From: Trematomus loennbergii
Lineage: Eukaryota > Chordata > Actinopteri > Perciformes > Nototheniidae
Reading direction: 5' to 3'
NCBI GenBank assembly: GCA_012861695.1
Contig: JAAOOA010000201.1
Location: 186,001-250,000 of the forward strand
DNA length: 64,000 nucleotides
The notes under the pieces were generated by a model, which worked only from the letters and a program-made list of their open reading frames with translations, was not told the origin of the DNA and did not search any database. Positions 23,586 to 60,082 of this stretch are shown one piece after another. Both the position numbers and the translations under genes were made by a program. Position 1 is the stretch's first letter. The number at the start of each line of letters is the position of its first letter.

Positions 23586-24554
23586 AAATGTGTATTCTCC
23601 TAAAATCCCAAACTATTCCATGAAGATGTTAATCACTGTGCAATTACACTCCGGAAATATTTCTTGTGTTGGAGCATTGTGCTGTTTCCCCCTGTTTCCG
23701 GTTGTTTTGCTTAGATAAGCTAACAGGCTGGCTAAGCTAACAGGCTACAGCTTTGTATTCACCATACAACCATAAACTATTCTGCTATTCCCTGCAAGAT
23801 ATCTACTAATTGTATTTCCCAAAATGTCAAACGAAGTCTCTAAGACTGAGTAAAACTTCTTTAAGATGCGCTGATTACTTTGGTTGTACAGTTTGTATTT
23901 TAAAATATGAGGGCATTGTATCATGTATGATTTCATAGTGGGGTTTTTATTCTACCACATGCATTCAGGATTTGAGTATTGACAGCGGCATTCTTTACTG
24001 AATCATAATCATGTGGCATTTTTCATTGAACAGAACTAGTTATCCATTTCTATATCACATTGTTAGGCCTGTTAAGTTCATCTACTTCATTATTAACTTG
24101 TCTATTGTTTGTTTTTAGGGAGGGAAGTGCAAAATCAAGTGCTCAGTCTCAACCATTAAGTTAACTAGTAATGTTTTAATTTTAGTTCCTGGTCACATTG
24201 TTGAATCATTCTTCCTTAAAAGTTTTATGGGAACAAAAACAAATTAAAGGAAGTTGGTAGTTCCTACTTGGCGTGAGCCACTAGCATTCTTTTAAGCCCC
24301 ATCATAGGAGCATTAAGCGTTCAACTGTGAGAGAAAACCGGACACGCCCGTCTCAGTCCGCCTCTGCAAAGTCAACTTATATCATACCAGTCTCAGCATG
24401 CAGATATAAATCACTCCCTCAGACTGAAGACGTGGCACTCCTTTGCACTTCTACCCTGTATCAAACTGTATTATAAAACAGAGAAATGTATTGAGTCGAG
24501 CAGTCTATGAAATATCTTTTATACATATCTGAACTTTTAATAAATGTAAAGGAA

Positions 24555-24577
24555 ATCTGGTGTGTGTGTCGTGTGTG

Positions 24578-24615
<38 letters not shown>

Positions 24616-24780
24616 GGGATGTGTGTGTGTGTGTGTGTGAACTTGGGATGTGTGTGTGTGAACTTGGGATGTGTGTGTGTGTACGAACTTGGGATGTAAG
24701 TGTGTGTGTGTGTGTGTGTGTGTACGAACTTGGGATGTAAGTGTGTGTGTGTACGAACTTGGGATGTAAGTGTGTGTTTA
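24555..24780. repeat. Compound TG repeat with GAACTTGGGATG inserts
   Basis: (TG)n alternates five or six times with a (GA)ACTTGGGATG segment, giving a higher-order tandem structure. Histidine/threonine-rich open frames on the minus strand come from this. Confidence 0.85.
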
Positions 24781-25316
24781 ACCTCAGGCATGCTGACGGT
24801 CTGCATCCCAAGATAACCTCAACACAAATCACAACTTGTTTTTCTAATCAATTTATGCATGACTTAACTGTTTAACGACATTATCTTTTTTTTTAAGATA
24901 CAGACACTCCTTAATAAAAAATAACATTAAAAAAAGTTATTTTTAATTAGAAAAATGAGGCTTCTGGATGCAATTATGGTCACTAATGTCTATATGATTG
25001 AGAGTTGTGCAAATATAATAACTTCAATACTCCAACATAGTGCTGCTTCCACATGAATGCATCACAACTTATTTACTTTTGTAAATGGAGCGTTATATAT
25101 TGAATCACTTTTGTAATGAATGCTACATATTCCACTGTTTATTCTGTTTTGTATAAACCTTTATTAAGCTCGTCCACTTCCCCATAACTCTCCTCATGTT
25201 ACCTGCGATCACTGCTCTACTTTCCTTTTACTGTACTATCAAACACCAGATTCTCAAGTTCATATCAATGCATCATTTCCAGTTGTGCAGAAAAATAAAA
25301 CCCTGCTGCTTAAGAC

Positions 25317-25526
25317 TGTTAATCATTACATGACATGTTACTTGTTAGACGCTTTTATCCAAAGCGACTTACATACTCAATACTGTGGACAATCACCACA
25401 GGAGCAATTTGGGGTGAAGTGTCTTGCCCAGGGACACAACAACATGCTGACTGCAGTGGGGTTTGAACCTTGGACTCCCTGATCCGAACACCAACGCACA
25501 GCCCACTGCGCCACGCGCCTCCCAAT
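25317..25526 (-). mobile_element. tRNA-derived SINE
   Basis: Read on the minus strand: a box A-like GTGGCGCAGTGGGCTGTGC, a box B-like GGTTCAAACCCC, a body with CAATTTGGGGTG-type sequence inverted, and the tail AAGTCGCTTTGGATAAAAGC then ATGTAATG. Copies with the same order are at 29690 (plus) and 59590 (minus). Confidence 0.8.
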
Positions 25527-25599
25527 CACCTGCTTGAAACGGTTCCTAACATTTGCCCAGCGGTATCAATAAGTCTGATTGACGTGCAACAATAACCTC

Positions 25600-25787
25600 C
25601 TCCTCACTAACTGCGACACATTAGCCGGCCCCGAGCGCTGATTTGTCGGCTGCAGAATCAGGTTGTTCCCGTCGGGCCAGTTGCAGAGGGCATGGTGCAG
25701 GTGAAATGAAAAGAGAGGGAGGAACCGATCACACGGAGAGAAGGAGGAGAAAGCTAATAGAAATCAAAGATGACTGTGTGAAACAAA
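25600..25787 (+). other. plekhg6: plekhg6 5' untranslated region
   Basis: GC-rich start (CCGGCCCCGAGCGC) then a purine-rich leader up to the ATG at 25788. An overlapping upstream frame beginning near 25643 runs through the leader but breaks in exon 2, so it is not the main product. The transcript start is not defined. Confidence 0.4.
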
Positions 25788-49968
<24,181 letters not shown>

Positions 49969-50248
49969 CGCTAAGAATCTAGGCTTTTTCTTTTAAGCAC
50001 TTAAAATATGAAACCATATGTTGGGCAAACTACTTGCTGTCTGTTAACACAAAGGTCTTCAGTCTGTAGTGTAACATATTATGTAATTAATGTAAAATAA
50101 TCTAATATATTTTATATACTTTTTATAACCCACATGTCACCAGTGTTTTGTGTAAATATATGAAACATTATTTTTTATAAATATATTATTTATATCAGGG
50201 ATAAAGTCCCCTTTTTCGTTGACCTTTCAGATTGTTTATAATATAACA

Positions 50249-50254
50249 AATAAA
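50249..50254 (+). terminator. plekhg6: plekhg6 poly(A) signal
   Basis: AATAAA, about 280 bp after the plekhg6 stop codon, is the first canonical hexamer on this strand after the stop. Confidence 0.55.
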
Positions 50255-50276
50255 CCAGCTTTTCTGTTAAATAACT

Positions 50277-50282
50277 TTTATT
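50277..50282 (-). terminator. lag3: lag3 poly(A) signal
   Basis: AATAAA on the minus strand, about 200 bp after the lag3 stop. With the opposite signal at 50249, the two 3' ends are predicted to overlap by a few tens of bases. Confidence 0.55.
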
Positions 50283-50479
50283 TGTAGAACATTCTTTTCT
50301 CAATATGCATACATGGAAACAACAGGATACATTTAAAATCAACAAAAATACTGCTACGTCGTCTGCTCTGAAAATACTGTATTTACAAAACTTGTGCAAA
50401 CTAAAATCTCCCAACATGTGGCAGACATGAAGACAGATCTCAGGTCAGTTTCTGTGTCTTCCTCCGCTTCAAGGTGTCT

Positions 50480-53400
50480 TCACTTCTTCTCTTGGTTTCT
50501 TTCTCTCTCCTCCCGCTCATTAGAGTTGGTGTGAACAATTGTCTCCAGCGCAGGAAACTGAAAGATCCTTTTCCTCTGTGGAAAAAACATGTTCAAAAAT
50601 ATTAAATCTGATGTATGAATGCACACGTAAATGCATCTCAATTACACAAGCCATAGACAATTTGCATTAAGTTAACAATACTTATTTCCAGTATAATAGT
50701 ATGTTGTCTCTAAAGTAAAGTAAGTCAATCAGGTGCTTCAATATAACTCATGCAAAACATTATCTGGAATCAATCAATGATGTGACTTATCTCGAAACAC
50801 TGACAGTCATTTTAAGATGTCGCGTCTTTAATGGAACAATAAAATATGAGTAAGGGTTTGGAAACTGCTGTGCTGTGCAGATATTTACCCGTTGGTGGTT
50901 CTTGTACATCTGAGCCAGGATCAGCAGCAGAACAAGGAGCAGGAAGCCGAGGCCGACCACAGCAGCCGTGTTCTGTGAGGACCCCGGAGATGTATGTCCA
51001 CTCAGAGCGCCTGCGGGGAAAAATAATATAAAAGTGGTCAGACGTCAGGATCAGAAATAATTTGTTTATCCCTGGGGGGAAAGTTGGTTTCATAACAGTT
51101 AGGTGTTCTTTTGCATGAGCATTTAACCAGTGTTTAGGTATAGTTAAAGTATATTATGATACACATAAATAGAAATGAACTTACTCATCGTGTGGATGTG
51201 GTATGTCACATTTCCCAGAATGCCGTGTTTCCCGTAGAACAGGCAGGCCCATTCCCCCTGGCTCTCCTCGGACATGGTGTTTATACTCAGAGAGATTCCC
51301 TTCTGAACGGACTGAACCGATTGGCTGCCGTTGAGGTCAGGATCAATTGAACCCACTCGTAGTCGGTGACCTCGCTGCTGTCCGTCAGATCGCAGGTCAG
51401 CGTCACAGAGGTCTTTGACGGGGGCTGCTGATGACTGAGAGGAAAACAAGATGGTTACATGCAATGCTAAAATCATTATGAGGTCAGAAAGCCTACAGTG
51501 AATAAATGAAAGGGGTCTTGGCTCTGCGAAGTATTTATATTCTCTAAATGAGATGTAATATAATTTAATATACATGTTAATGAATTGTTGATTGAATTGT
51601 TGATTGGAAAAGATACTGAATGCATGTTAACTCACTTTTAGCAACAACTAGCTGCATATTTCGGGTCAGCTGTTTTCCGTCCAGAGTACCAGAGCATCTG
51701 TAGCGACCCTCATCCCCAACCTCGACTTCTGTCAGACTGGCAGATTTATCGCTGAGAGGCTGAGAGGAGGAGACGACGGAGAGAAAGAAGCAGGAAGGCG
51801 ACCGGGGGAAGGTTTGAAAATAAATGCAGGTTTCAGTTTCTCCCAGACCGGATCAGAGGGGGTCAGACCGGAGGAGAAAACACAGGGGAGAGAGACTGCA
51901 GACCCCACTGCAGCGTACAGTTTAGTGCCGTCTGTGGATGGTGGATGATTCCTGTGAGAGTGAAAAAGGAGAAGTTAGGAGAAACATTTAGATAAGCTAA
52001 ACATATGAGATAATTTATTTCATTTTTATTAATTAATTTTTAATCTGACATTTTATCTTAAATCATTTTAAAAAAATTTACGTTTAAATTTTTAAATGTT
52101 TTATTGTTTTATTTAATTTGTGTTTATTATTCTAATTTCAAGAGTGATAAGATAACACAATAAAAACACCTATAATTAACACCAAAATATAGTTAAACCA
52201 CAAACAAATACAGCAAATGACTAACAATAATTAATAATTCATGGCATTTATTTGAGCGCTTTTCCAAGTGCTTTACATCACATGATATTACATATATCAC
52301 ACATGTAATGCATCAATACTGTGGACGCAGCGGCATGATGAAGTGGTGCAGAATGTGCATGCGTTCATAATAAGGGTCTAATTCTAGAAAAACAATGTAT
52401 GCATTTAGAGGTATATCTATTCCAAACACTTTGTTAATCTTGCTTTGATTAAAGTGCACCTATCATGCTATTTGTAGGCAATAGCATAGGTCTCAGATAT
52501 ATACAAATATATAAAAAACATGTCTATGAAGTGTTTTGCTCAAAATACCAAACAGATCACCCATTCTAGCCATGCCTCATATCCCTCTATTTCACTTCCT
52601 GTTTCAAAAGTGCTGATTTGGGGTATAAAGCTTTAAAAATAAAGAATTGATAAAAAAATTAAAAAGGAGGGGGCTGAGCTCATGCGGGACCCGGCAGCTA
52701 CTGTCTAAACTAAATACTGCCGTGATGAAACGCCATATCATGGATTATCAAGGATTATTTCTGAAACAGTATGGAGCTCAAAGGCTTTCTCTCTTGCCGG
52801 TTATACCACAAGGTGAGTTCCTTTTTATTTCCTGCTTCTTCACACACATGCTGTCCAGTACAGGTTAGCTCTGAGTGTTAGCGATGCTAATGTAAACACC
52901 GACCATATTACGTCCAAAACAGTCGGGCATTGTTTCTGATAGCAACTTTCTGATAGTGCTGTGGTTCCACATTTCTGATATTACGTCATATCGGACGCAA
53001 ATCTGGATCAGCTCCGTTGTAGCCCCGTTTTTAGAGATTTGGGTACGGAGGAAAAGAGAGAGGGTTTTATTTTCTGACGCTGCGTGAGTTCCCCGACACA
53101 CCGGGGACACATCTTTATGTATAAAAGACATCAAAAAGTGCATTTTGCATGATAGGTCCCCTTTAAGGGCTCAACCACATAAAATGACAAGATGTACCCC
53201 AGCTATTTTTTTATTTTGAGCGTAACTAAGAGCACACACTATCATACTTGCATTGATTAGCTTGGGTTACATGTAGTCTGTAAAATTATTAGGTCTTATG
53301 GGATATGTTACTCACCCTTCACAGTCAGAGCTGCAGACGCTCTCCCCTCTCTCCCCCTGAAGCCCACCACACAGGTCCAGATTCCCGTCAGTCTCACAGT

Positions 53401-55645
53401 CGCCTTTTCCCTCACAACACGTTGATCTGTGTCTGATCCAGACTGAGGATCAAAGGTTCTGTTGTTCAGCGTCCACTGCAGAGAGGCTCCTCGAGGCCAA
53501 GGGTCACATCACAGCTGATCGAGGCATCGCTCCCCCAGAGGGGCATCGGGGAGGAGAGGGACACTGTGGAGGAAACACGAGATTAATGGCATGTTTCAAA
53601 GCTAGTTTTAGCTTGTATTATATTATCTGACATTACATTTCATTAGATGTACTTACTTGATTGAAATTGTAAAAAGTATTTAGTCATTTTGTTACAGAAG
53701 CACCAAGTTAACAAGGCATTGCACATAGTCAAATAAACAGTAACTATATACTTGGATGTCTAACACTATCTTTTAAATTATTAGTAGCGGCTAAGTTCTT
53801 CATCTTTACTATGAGTCTCAGCATGCTCAACGCATCCGTCTATTTGTCTGAAGTTAAGTCTTCAACGCTGATTCAAGAAATTAAGGATAAACAAATTAAG
53901 GTAACAACAAACGATAAACGTTATTTAAGCAGTGGTGGAAGAAGTACTCAGATGCTAAGTAAAAGTAGCAATACTAAATTGTAAAAACACTTATCAGTAA
54001 TGTACCTGCATTTAAAATCTTAGCCAAGGAAAAGTACAAAAGTATTGGCATTAAAATATACACAGCAGGTAAAGCTGTTAATTAGCAATTAATTTAAACT
54101 GGCACAAAAAGTACAATACTGGTTTCCAAAATGTAGTATAAGTTTAAAAATGCAAAACACCCCTCAAAGTGATGGGCCTGTATACCACCATGTACTTTAA
54201 ACTGTGTATGTTTCTTACCTTTAATGACTCTCAGCATGATCAATCTTTAGTGATCAGGTCTCCGTGCATCACCCTGCAGGAGTACTCCCCCCCGTCCTCC
54301 GTCCTCACGTTATTGATCTGCAGGCTGAAGTCTTTTCTCTCGAAGCGGAGGAAGTGAGGACACTGAACGCGTCTGACGCCTTTAGAGGTCCAGCTGGAGC
54401 CCCAGTACTGCAGACCGCTCCTGTCTTTTCTCCACACTGTGCTGCGGACAGAAGGGGTCACAAACAATCAATTATTTTATTTAAAAATGTAATATTAGTG
54501 TAGGAATAGATTGTCAGGGCTGCTGTGAAGAATGATCTGTAACATGTGGGACATAATGAACAGGAATGTCATGTTTTTCTTGTATTTTTAAGATTATATA
54601 TTGTCCTTTAAGGTTGAAGAGAGCTGTTAATAGATCCAGGGGCTTATAGAGTACATTTTTTTGGCTATTTGTTAACTCTGAGGTCAAAGCCCTTAGTGGG
54701 TTTTTTGTTGTTGTATAAATGCTATTAAAACGTGAACCCTGTGCTGCACAATCAAGTTATATACATGCTTTTTTTCACAACAAGCTAAGCTATCAGCATA
54801 TTTAGGCTACAGGGATGTCACATGGATGTACAAATAGTTATGAGAACATACAAAAGACAAAACAAGACGAAATGTTATCACCCAGAAAAGTATTCAAAAC
54901 CAAAAGGACTCAAATCATCATGGCCACTTCCTTTTGTAATAAAAAAAGACCCATAATATTCACTCTGTGCATCACTATATAGAGAATCTATCGCGGGTAA
55001 CGGGAAAAAATACTTACCAACAATAATAACAATAAAAAAGTGTATCTGTAACCTGTACTCTAAAGCATCTTCCCACCCGACTTCTACTGTTTTATTTTAT
55101 TTTGTTAGTTGTATTGCGGTTATTTCTCGTTATGTCTTTATTGGAAACATATACTAAAATCTAAATGAAAATATAATGCTATGAGGAGGAATTTTGGAGA
55201 TGGTGTGTTATTTTGAGAGAGGAGAGATCGCATAAACGAGATGGAGATGGAGAGAGCATCAGCATACAGGAGGGAAAATGGAGGGATTTGTGGGAGTTTG
55301 GAGCGATGAAGCAAAGGGGTAAAAGGATGAAGGAGAAAGCAAACATGAAGTTGTCTTACCCTTTGTTGGCTTTAGTCCAGATTATCTCTGGAATAACGCT
55401 GGATGAAGGGCTTCCTTTACAGGGTAACACAGCCTGAGAGCCTGCTTCAACAAACACCTCCGTTTCCTCACACTCCACCCCTGAGGAAGAAAGAAGAAAA
55501 TAAGAAAATTTGCCAAATCAAAATGAACATCTCACATATAATTTAAAACAAATGATATACACACAGGGGGGTTAAAAAACAACAACATATATTTACCTGT
55601 CAGAAGAAAGGTTATCAGCCCAAAGAGGAAATACTCCAACGGCAT
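50480..55645 (-). CDS. lag3: LAG3-like immunoglobulin-superfamily inhibitory receptor
   Basis: Coding exons, read leftwards: 55645-55597 (signal, MPLEYFLFGLITFLL), 55480-55360 and 54441-54219 (Ig D1: AVLPCKG; IIWTKAN; KDFSLQINNVRTEDGGEYSC), 53563-53316 (D2: ASISCDVTLG; LQWTLNNRTF; IWTCVVGF), 51951-51636 (D3: LYAAVGSAVSLPCVFSSG; GDEGRYRCSG), 51434-51185 (D4: TSVTLTCDLTDS; EWACLFYGKHGILGNVTYHI), 51010-50889 (membrane segment TAAVVGLGFLLLVLLLILA), 50575-50480 (tail RIFQFPALETIVHTN). Four Ig domains, D1 split over two exons, and the tail FPALE, like FSALE of mammalian LAG3, identify it. In mammals LAG3 binds MHC class II and restrains T cells. Frame breaks near 54245, 53496, 51760 and 51354 each fit one lost base. 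About 475 codons against 525 in human. CD4 is the nearest alternative, but its tail has a CxC motif, absent here. Confidence 0.87.
52449..53166. mobile_element. TTAA-anchored MITE (family C), inverted relative to 32039
   Basis: 718 bp from TTAA with AGTGCACCTATCATGC to GCATGATAGGTCCCCT with TTAA. The right half reads as the reverse complement of the left of the 32039 copy (CATTTTGCATGATAGG). It lies in the lag3 intron between the D2 and D3 exons. Confidence 0.8.
53930..54150. repeat. Dispersed acttttact repeat copy
   Basis: GTGGTGGAAGAAGTACTCAG-like start, then AAGTAAAAGTAGCAATACT and AAAAGTACAAAAGTATTGGC, as in other copies. It lies just downstream of lag3 exon 54219-54441. Confidence 0.65.
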
Positions 55646-55761
55646 CTTTATGTTTTAATTGTTTGATATAATGTCACTGTAATCCTTTCTTTCCACTTCC
55701 TCCTCTGTCTTCGATGTGCTCTCTGATGTGCTTTCTGATGTGTTTTTCTGATCTGATGAGG

Positions 55762-55769
55762 TTTTTATA
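55762..55769 (-). promoter_or_regulatory. lag3: Probable lag3 TATA box
   Basis: TATAAAAA on the minus strand about 117 bp upstream of the lag3 ATG, giving a leader of roughly 90 bases. A CACGTG E-box (in GATCACGTGACTT, about 55803-55815) lies just upstream. No expression data are implied. Confidence 0.45.
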
Positions 55770-56084
55770 TGAGCGCGTGGGGGTTTGGTAGCTCTTCCGA
55801 TGATCACGTGACTTCAGCTTCACGCCACACTTTGATGTGGTGTGTGTGTGTCAGCATGGAACGTTTCAGACAGAGAAGTAAACAGGGAGACCCACGGATT
55901 CCCCTCTACTCTCTCTCTGTGTTTCCTTCTTCACAAAACATACGTGTGAAACAATATCTAACGTTACTCAAAAGCTCACAGGAACAAGATGTAAACAAGG
56001 TAGAAATCCTCTCTCTGGGCAGAGTTTGATACCCTATTTTCTTGAAATTGAATATGTATTACTCTCAACACCTTACCTTTAGTA

Positions 56085-57523
56085 GGGAGACCAGGGACAG
56101 TTGTAACACTTTTTGGGTTTTCCCAATAAGTAAAAAACCATTTACACTAGGATAGCCATTTTGCTATATTATACATTTTTAATGTGTCAACTACTGAAAC
56201 AATGTATTTAAGATGTTTCTATTAAATAAGTACAGATTTTTTTTTCTCAACTCAACTGTTTCAACTGTCCCTGTGTACAGGGACAGTTGTAACACATGCC
56301 AGGGACGGTTGTAACATGTTTAATAACGGTTACCTTTTTTCACACTACATGACAAAAAAGAGGAAAGCTGTCAAATTCTAAGGCAACAAGATTGTAATGG
56401 GGTTTCACATCCTCCAACAAACAATGAACAATGACCAGAACTTAAAACAGAACACCAGATGGAATTCATCTGATTCACAGTTGTGGCGGGTGTAAAGTCA
56501 CTTCCATCTGTATAGATAGCTTATTCGACCTTAATTATGTAGACCTACCTCCTTTGAGCGGAGACCATAGTATAAATCAGCTGCCTTCATCAGGTAGTCT
56601 CTCAAAAGCATCTCCTGCTCTGTGAGAACACCTTCTTGGGTGTCCAGTAGCCTACTCTTTGGGGTGATTTTGATCCCTGACTCTCCAACCTCAGCCTCTT
56701 TCTATGGAACCGTACAGGGTGACATGGCATATATCAGGGACTTTGCCACTGCCCTGACTGATTTCCCTCCTGAACTTCATTTGAGGCCCTCTGCAGCAGA
56801 GAAGTGGCACTCCCCTGTCTGTCTTCCCCTTTCTGATATTTGGCATACTGTAAACACACGCACAACAATATTGATCATTCGAGCAAATGAGCCATCATTG
56901 TAAATGTGCCATATTACAACCGTCCCCAGGTGGTCCGTGTTACAACCGTCCCTGGTGGTCCGTGTTACAACCGTCCCAGGTGGTCCGTGTTACAACCGTC
57001 CCGGTGGTCCGTGTTACAACCGTCCCAGGGTCGTCCGTGTTACAACCGTCCCTGGTGGTCCGTGTTACAACCGTCCCAGGTGGTCCGTGTTACAACCGTC
57101 CCAGGTGTCCGTGTTACAACCGTCCCAGGTGGTCCGTGTTAAACCGTCCCAGGTGGTCCGTGTTACAACCGTCCCAGGACCACCAGTCATGGTTTTCACC
57201 CCTGTGAACCTGCCTGATTTAGCTAGTTATATGTTTAGCTTACAAAACAGTGATTATAATAATACTAGTTTGGATTCCTAGACATTTGACCTCAAGACAG
57301 TATCCAAAAATACATCATAACATTTTTGTTAATGTTTTACCTCAGAAACACACTTTTGCTGATATCTTTCGCGACAGATTTAAACGTGGCTCCTTTTTTT
57401 TCACAGCAATCTCTCCATCTAACTGAGCATGTGCAGAGTGAGTTTCATCACTCTAGCTTGTTTGTGATTGGAGATATTGAAGGCGTTACAACTGTCCCGT
57501 GTTACTACTGTCCCTGGTCTCCC
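56085..57523. mobile_element. TA-flanked DNA transposon, pogo-like, with subterminal repeat array
   Basis: The first 25 bases (GGGAGACCAGGGACAGTTGT...) match the inverted last 25 with one mismatch; both flanks are TA (56083-56084 and 57524-57525). On the minus strand near 56640-56540 the remnant EQEMLLRDYLMKAADLYYG then LRSKEV resembles the region before the DNA-binding fold in pogo/Tigger-like transposases. Superfamily assignment is inference. The rest of the transposase is lost. Confidence 0.7.
56915..57178. repeat. 25-26-bp minisatellite of the element's subterminal motif
   Basis: About 11 units of GGTGGTCCGTGTTACAACCG-TCCCA. Each unit holds TTACAACCGTCCC, the inverted form of GGGACGGTTGTAA, which is nearly the terminal motif GGGACAGTTGTAA. 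Overlapping frames through the array are not genes. Confidence 0.9.
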
Positions 57524-57655
57524 TACATATGTCATAAGTTCTGAAGTTCATCTTTTTAACCTTGTATGTGTACTACCTACTTGTCTTTATTTGTATTTTA
57601 ATATAACTAACGTGTGCTTTCTTCTATATATGAATATGTTCGCTTATTGTGTATT

Positions 57656-57735
57656 ATTGCATGTCTTACGCCACTTGTGCGTCTACGCCACTTGTGCGTC
57701 TACGCCACTTGTGCGTCTACGCACTTGTGCTGTAA
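57656..57735. repeat. 17-bp tandem repeat next to a LINE-like tail
   Basis: Four units of ACGCCACTTGTGCGTCT, the last shortened, followed by GGGACTAATAAAGGATTTC, a LINE-type 3' tail. Confidence 0.75.
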
Positions 57736-58059
57736 CAATGGACATATCCCCGCTGTGGGACTAATAAAGGATTTCTGATTCTGATGTATGAAAGCGCAGG
57801 ATAGATAAATATAGAAGTTAAGGTCATTTCAGATTTGTGTTAAGAAGTAGACGTGTGTTATAATTCTTGAGGATTTGTTTAATGGTTAATTACATGTTTG
57901 GCTGGTTGATCTCATAATCACACTGGTACATGATTGTTAATCACATTGAGATGAGTTGTTTTGTTTGTTAAGTTTGTTGCACTTACTATGAGCTTGATTG
58001 GAGTGAATATATTTGCACTTTCCTTGTTGTTTGGAGTTTGAATCTTTATGGTTTTTGCA

Positions 58060-58110
58060 CTTATTGTAAGTTGCTTTGGATAAAAGCGTCAGCTAAATGA
58101 TATGTAATGT
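58060..58110 (+). repeat. SINE/LINE tail fragment
   Basis: GTAAGTTGCTTTGGATAAAAGC, then GCTAAATGATATGTAATGT: only the 3' tail of the SINE family described at 25317. Confidence 0.6.
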
Positions 58111-59589
58111 AAATGTTATGTGGATAGTGTGTAAATGTGTGTCTGACTGTATGTGTGTTAACCCCACAAAGAATAGCTAATGCTCATGGGATCCTGATCA
58201 AATAAAGACACAATGCACAAGCACTGATCATGCACAGTAGTATCTACACACTGTATTTGTACTTCAAAACAAAGTTTGTTTTTAGAAATGGTCCTCTGCG
58301 AAGTTAGCTGTAGGCTAATTTACAGTATTCTCCACACACTGCACTAAATCACCTTAGTGTCATTTTATCATAAAGACATTTTAAAAGAGCTGAAAATAAC
58401 CTTTGGGTAACACTGGCTCATTTACAGTGATGTGGATAAATGTGCAAGGCCTATGGAAATAAATACATGTAAAACGTAAAAAAAAAAGGCCTTATACATA
58501 GATATACACATATGTTGGTTAAAAGTCATAAATAAATAACTTTATGGTTAAGTTGGCTAAAATGGCTATAGAATGGAATAAAGTATATTAAAAGTCATAG
58601 TATAGCATGTCGTGAAAAATGTGTAGAAAAAGTCATGTAAGATTTCGTGGCATAATATGTGATTACAAATTCCAAAAAAGGTAATAGTATAGTATGCAAT
58701 AAAACATTGTGAAAATGTTATCTTTTCTGGAAAACTATACCTTGATATCTAATGAAAAGGTAATTATGTAAGCCACAGTATTATCTACAGTAAAACTATA
58801 TTTGTGCTCCATAATATTGTTTTATATGACCGCATCTTCACTAAACGAGCTGTAGGCTTCTTTACAGTAAATCTCCAAACTGCGCTGAATGTTTCTTGTT
58901 TACAAATCCCTTCAGTTTCATTCACGGAAGCTCGAGTTGTTGCTCTGAAACCGAAATGACAAAACACCAACCACTGCCACTGCTCCACCGTCACTGCCAG
59001 TCATCTGCGTTACAACTGATGCTTAACGGACTCTCATCATCATCATCATCATCATCATCCTCACCATCACAATCGCAATCCAGAAACCTGGTGTCTTCTT
59101 CTGAAGGATTTTCATGAAAGTGATTCATCACCTCCATTCTTTTTTCCCCTTCTCGTCAGTTCTGATATTGCTGTAATAGAAACAGGCCGACACTGCCATT
59201 CAAATGATTGTAAGATAGCCTTTATACGATCAGCATACTTTACTAAATGTCGTTTAAGATTAGAAATAAACATTAAAGTTAATGGAGTAATGTCTGTTTA
59301 ACAACTGGTGCTCTGATTGTGTTTAAAATACTTGTTTGATAACTTTTTAAATCCTGATTAGGAACACTTAACTTTAAGGTTAGGGTTATCCTTACATTTA
59401 GCTTTTATACGCTTTTCATAAACTAATGGAAATTAACATTTTCTTTATTGTATTTGTCAACAATTACAATATAGCGCAACCCATTTGTGATAATATAAAA
59501 TATTTCTATAGTTGTTGATAATTAACGTTTATTAAAGTGTCCTTAAAGTAGGCTATTTCTGTTTCTATACATTAAAGATTGCTGTAATA

Positions 59590-59790
59590 CATTATTACAT
59601 GTTACTTATTAGACGCTTTTATCCAAAGCGACTTACATACTCAATACTGTGGGCAATCCCCACAGGAGCAATTTGGGGTGAAGTGTCTTGCCCAGGGACA
59701 CAACGACATGCTGACTGCAGTGGGGTTTGAACCTGTGACCCACTGACCCGAACACATACGCACAACCCACTGCGCCACACACCTCCTAAT
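59590..59790 (-). mobile_element. tRNA-derived SINE, near complete
   Basis: On the minus strand: GTGTGGCGCAGTGGGTTGTG (box A), GGTTCAAACCCCACTGC (box B), CCCTGGGCAAGACACTTCAC, and the tail GTCGCTTTGGATAAAAGCG. The best preserved copy of the family here. Confidence 0.85.
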
Positions 59791-60082
59791 ACATTGTTAA
59801 TACTGAAATGATCATCTGTACATACATTACATCATTTTACATAACTCTGTGTGTGTACATGAAGCTACTGCTTTTATCTTTTCAATACTTATCCATGCAA
59901 TTTCAGGAAAAAAAGCATCTAATAAAACAATCCTTCGATCAATAAACAGTATCTGACAACTGTTTATAACATGTAGAACCTGATTATAGTATATATTATT
60001 ATATTTTTATCTTAGTTTCTAAGAGAGATTGTGTCTCTCTGTCTTCTTTATTTCTTTCTAATCTATACTACATATATAACAT

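Larger units (their letters stand above)
22624..25600. other. tnfrsf1a 3' region and spacer to plekhg6
   Basis: Contains the tnfrsf1a 3' untranslated region, the LINE fragment at 23165, a compound TG repeat and a SINE. No confident poly(A) signal could be assigned (several AT-rich candidates) and no further gene was seen. Confidence 0.45.

Noticed and set aside
56887..57281. Repeat-containing protein on the plus strand
   Set aside because: Three overlapping frames read the same 25-26-bp array inside a DNA transposon; there is no coding signal outside it.
58785..59117. Two overlapping frames with a Ser run
   Set aside because: The Ser run is an ATC microsatellite; no splice or homology support.
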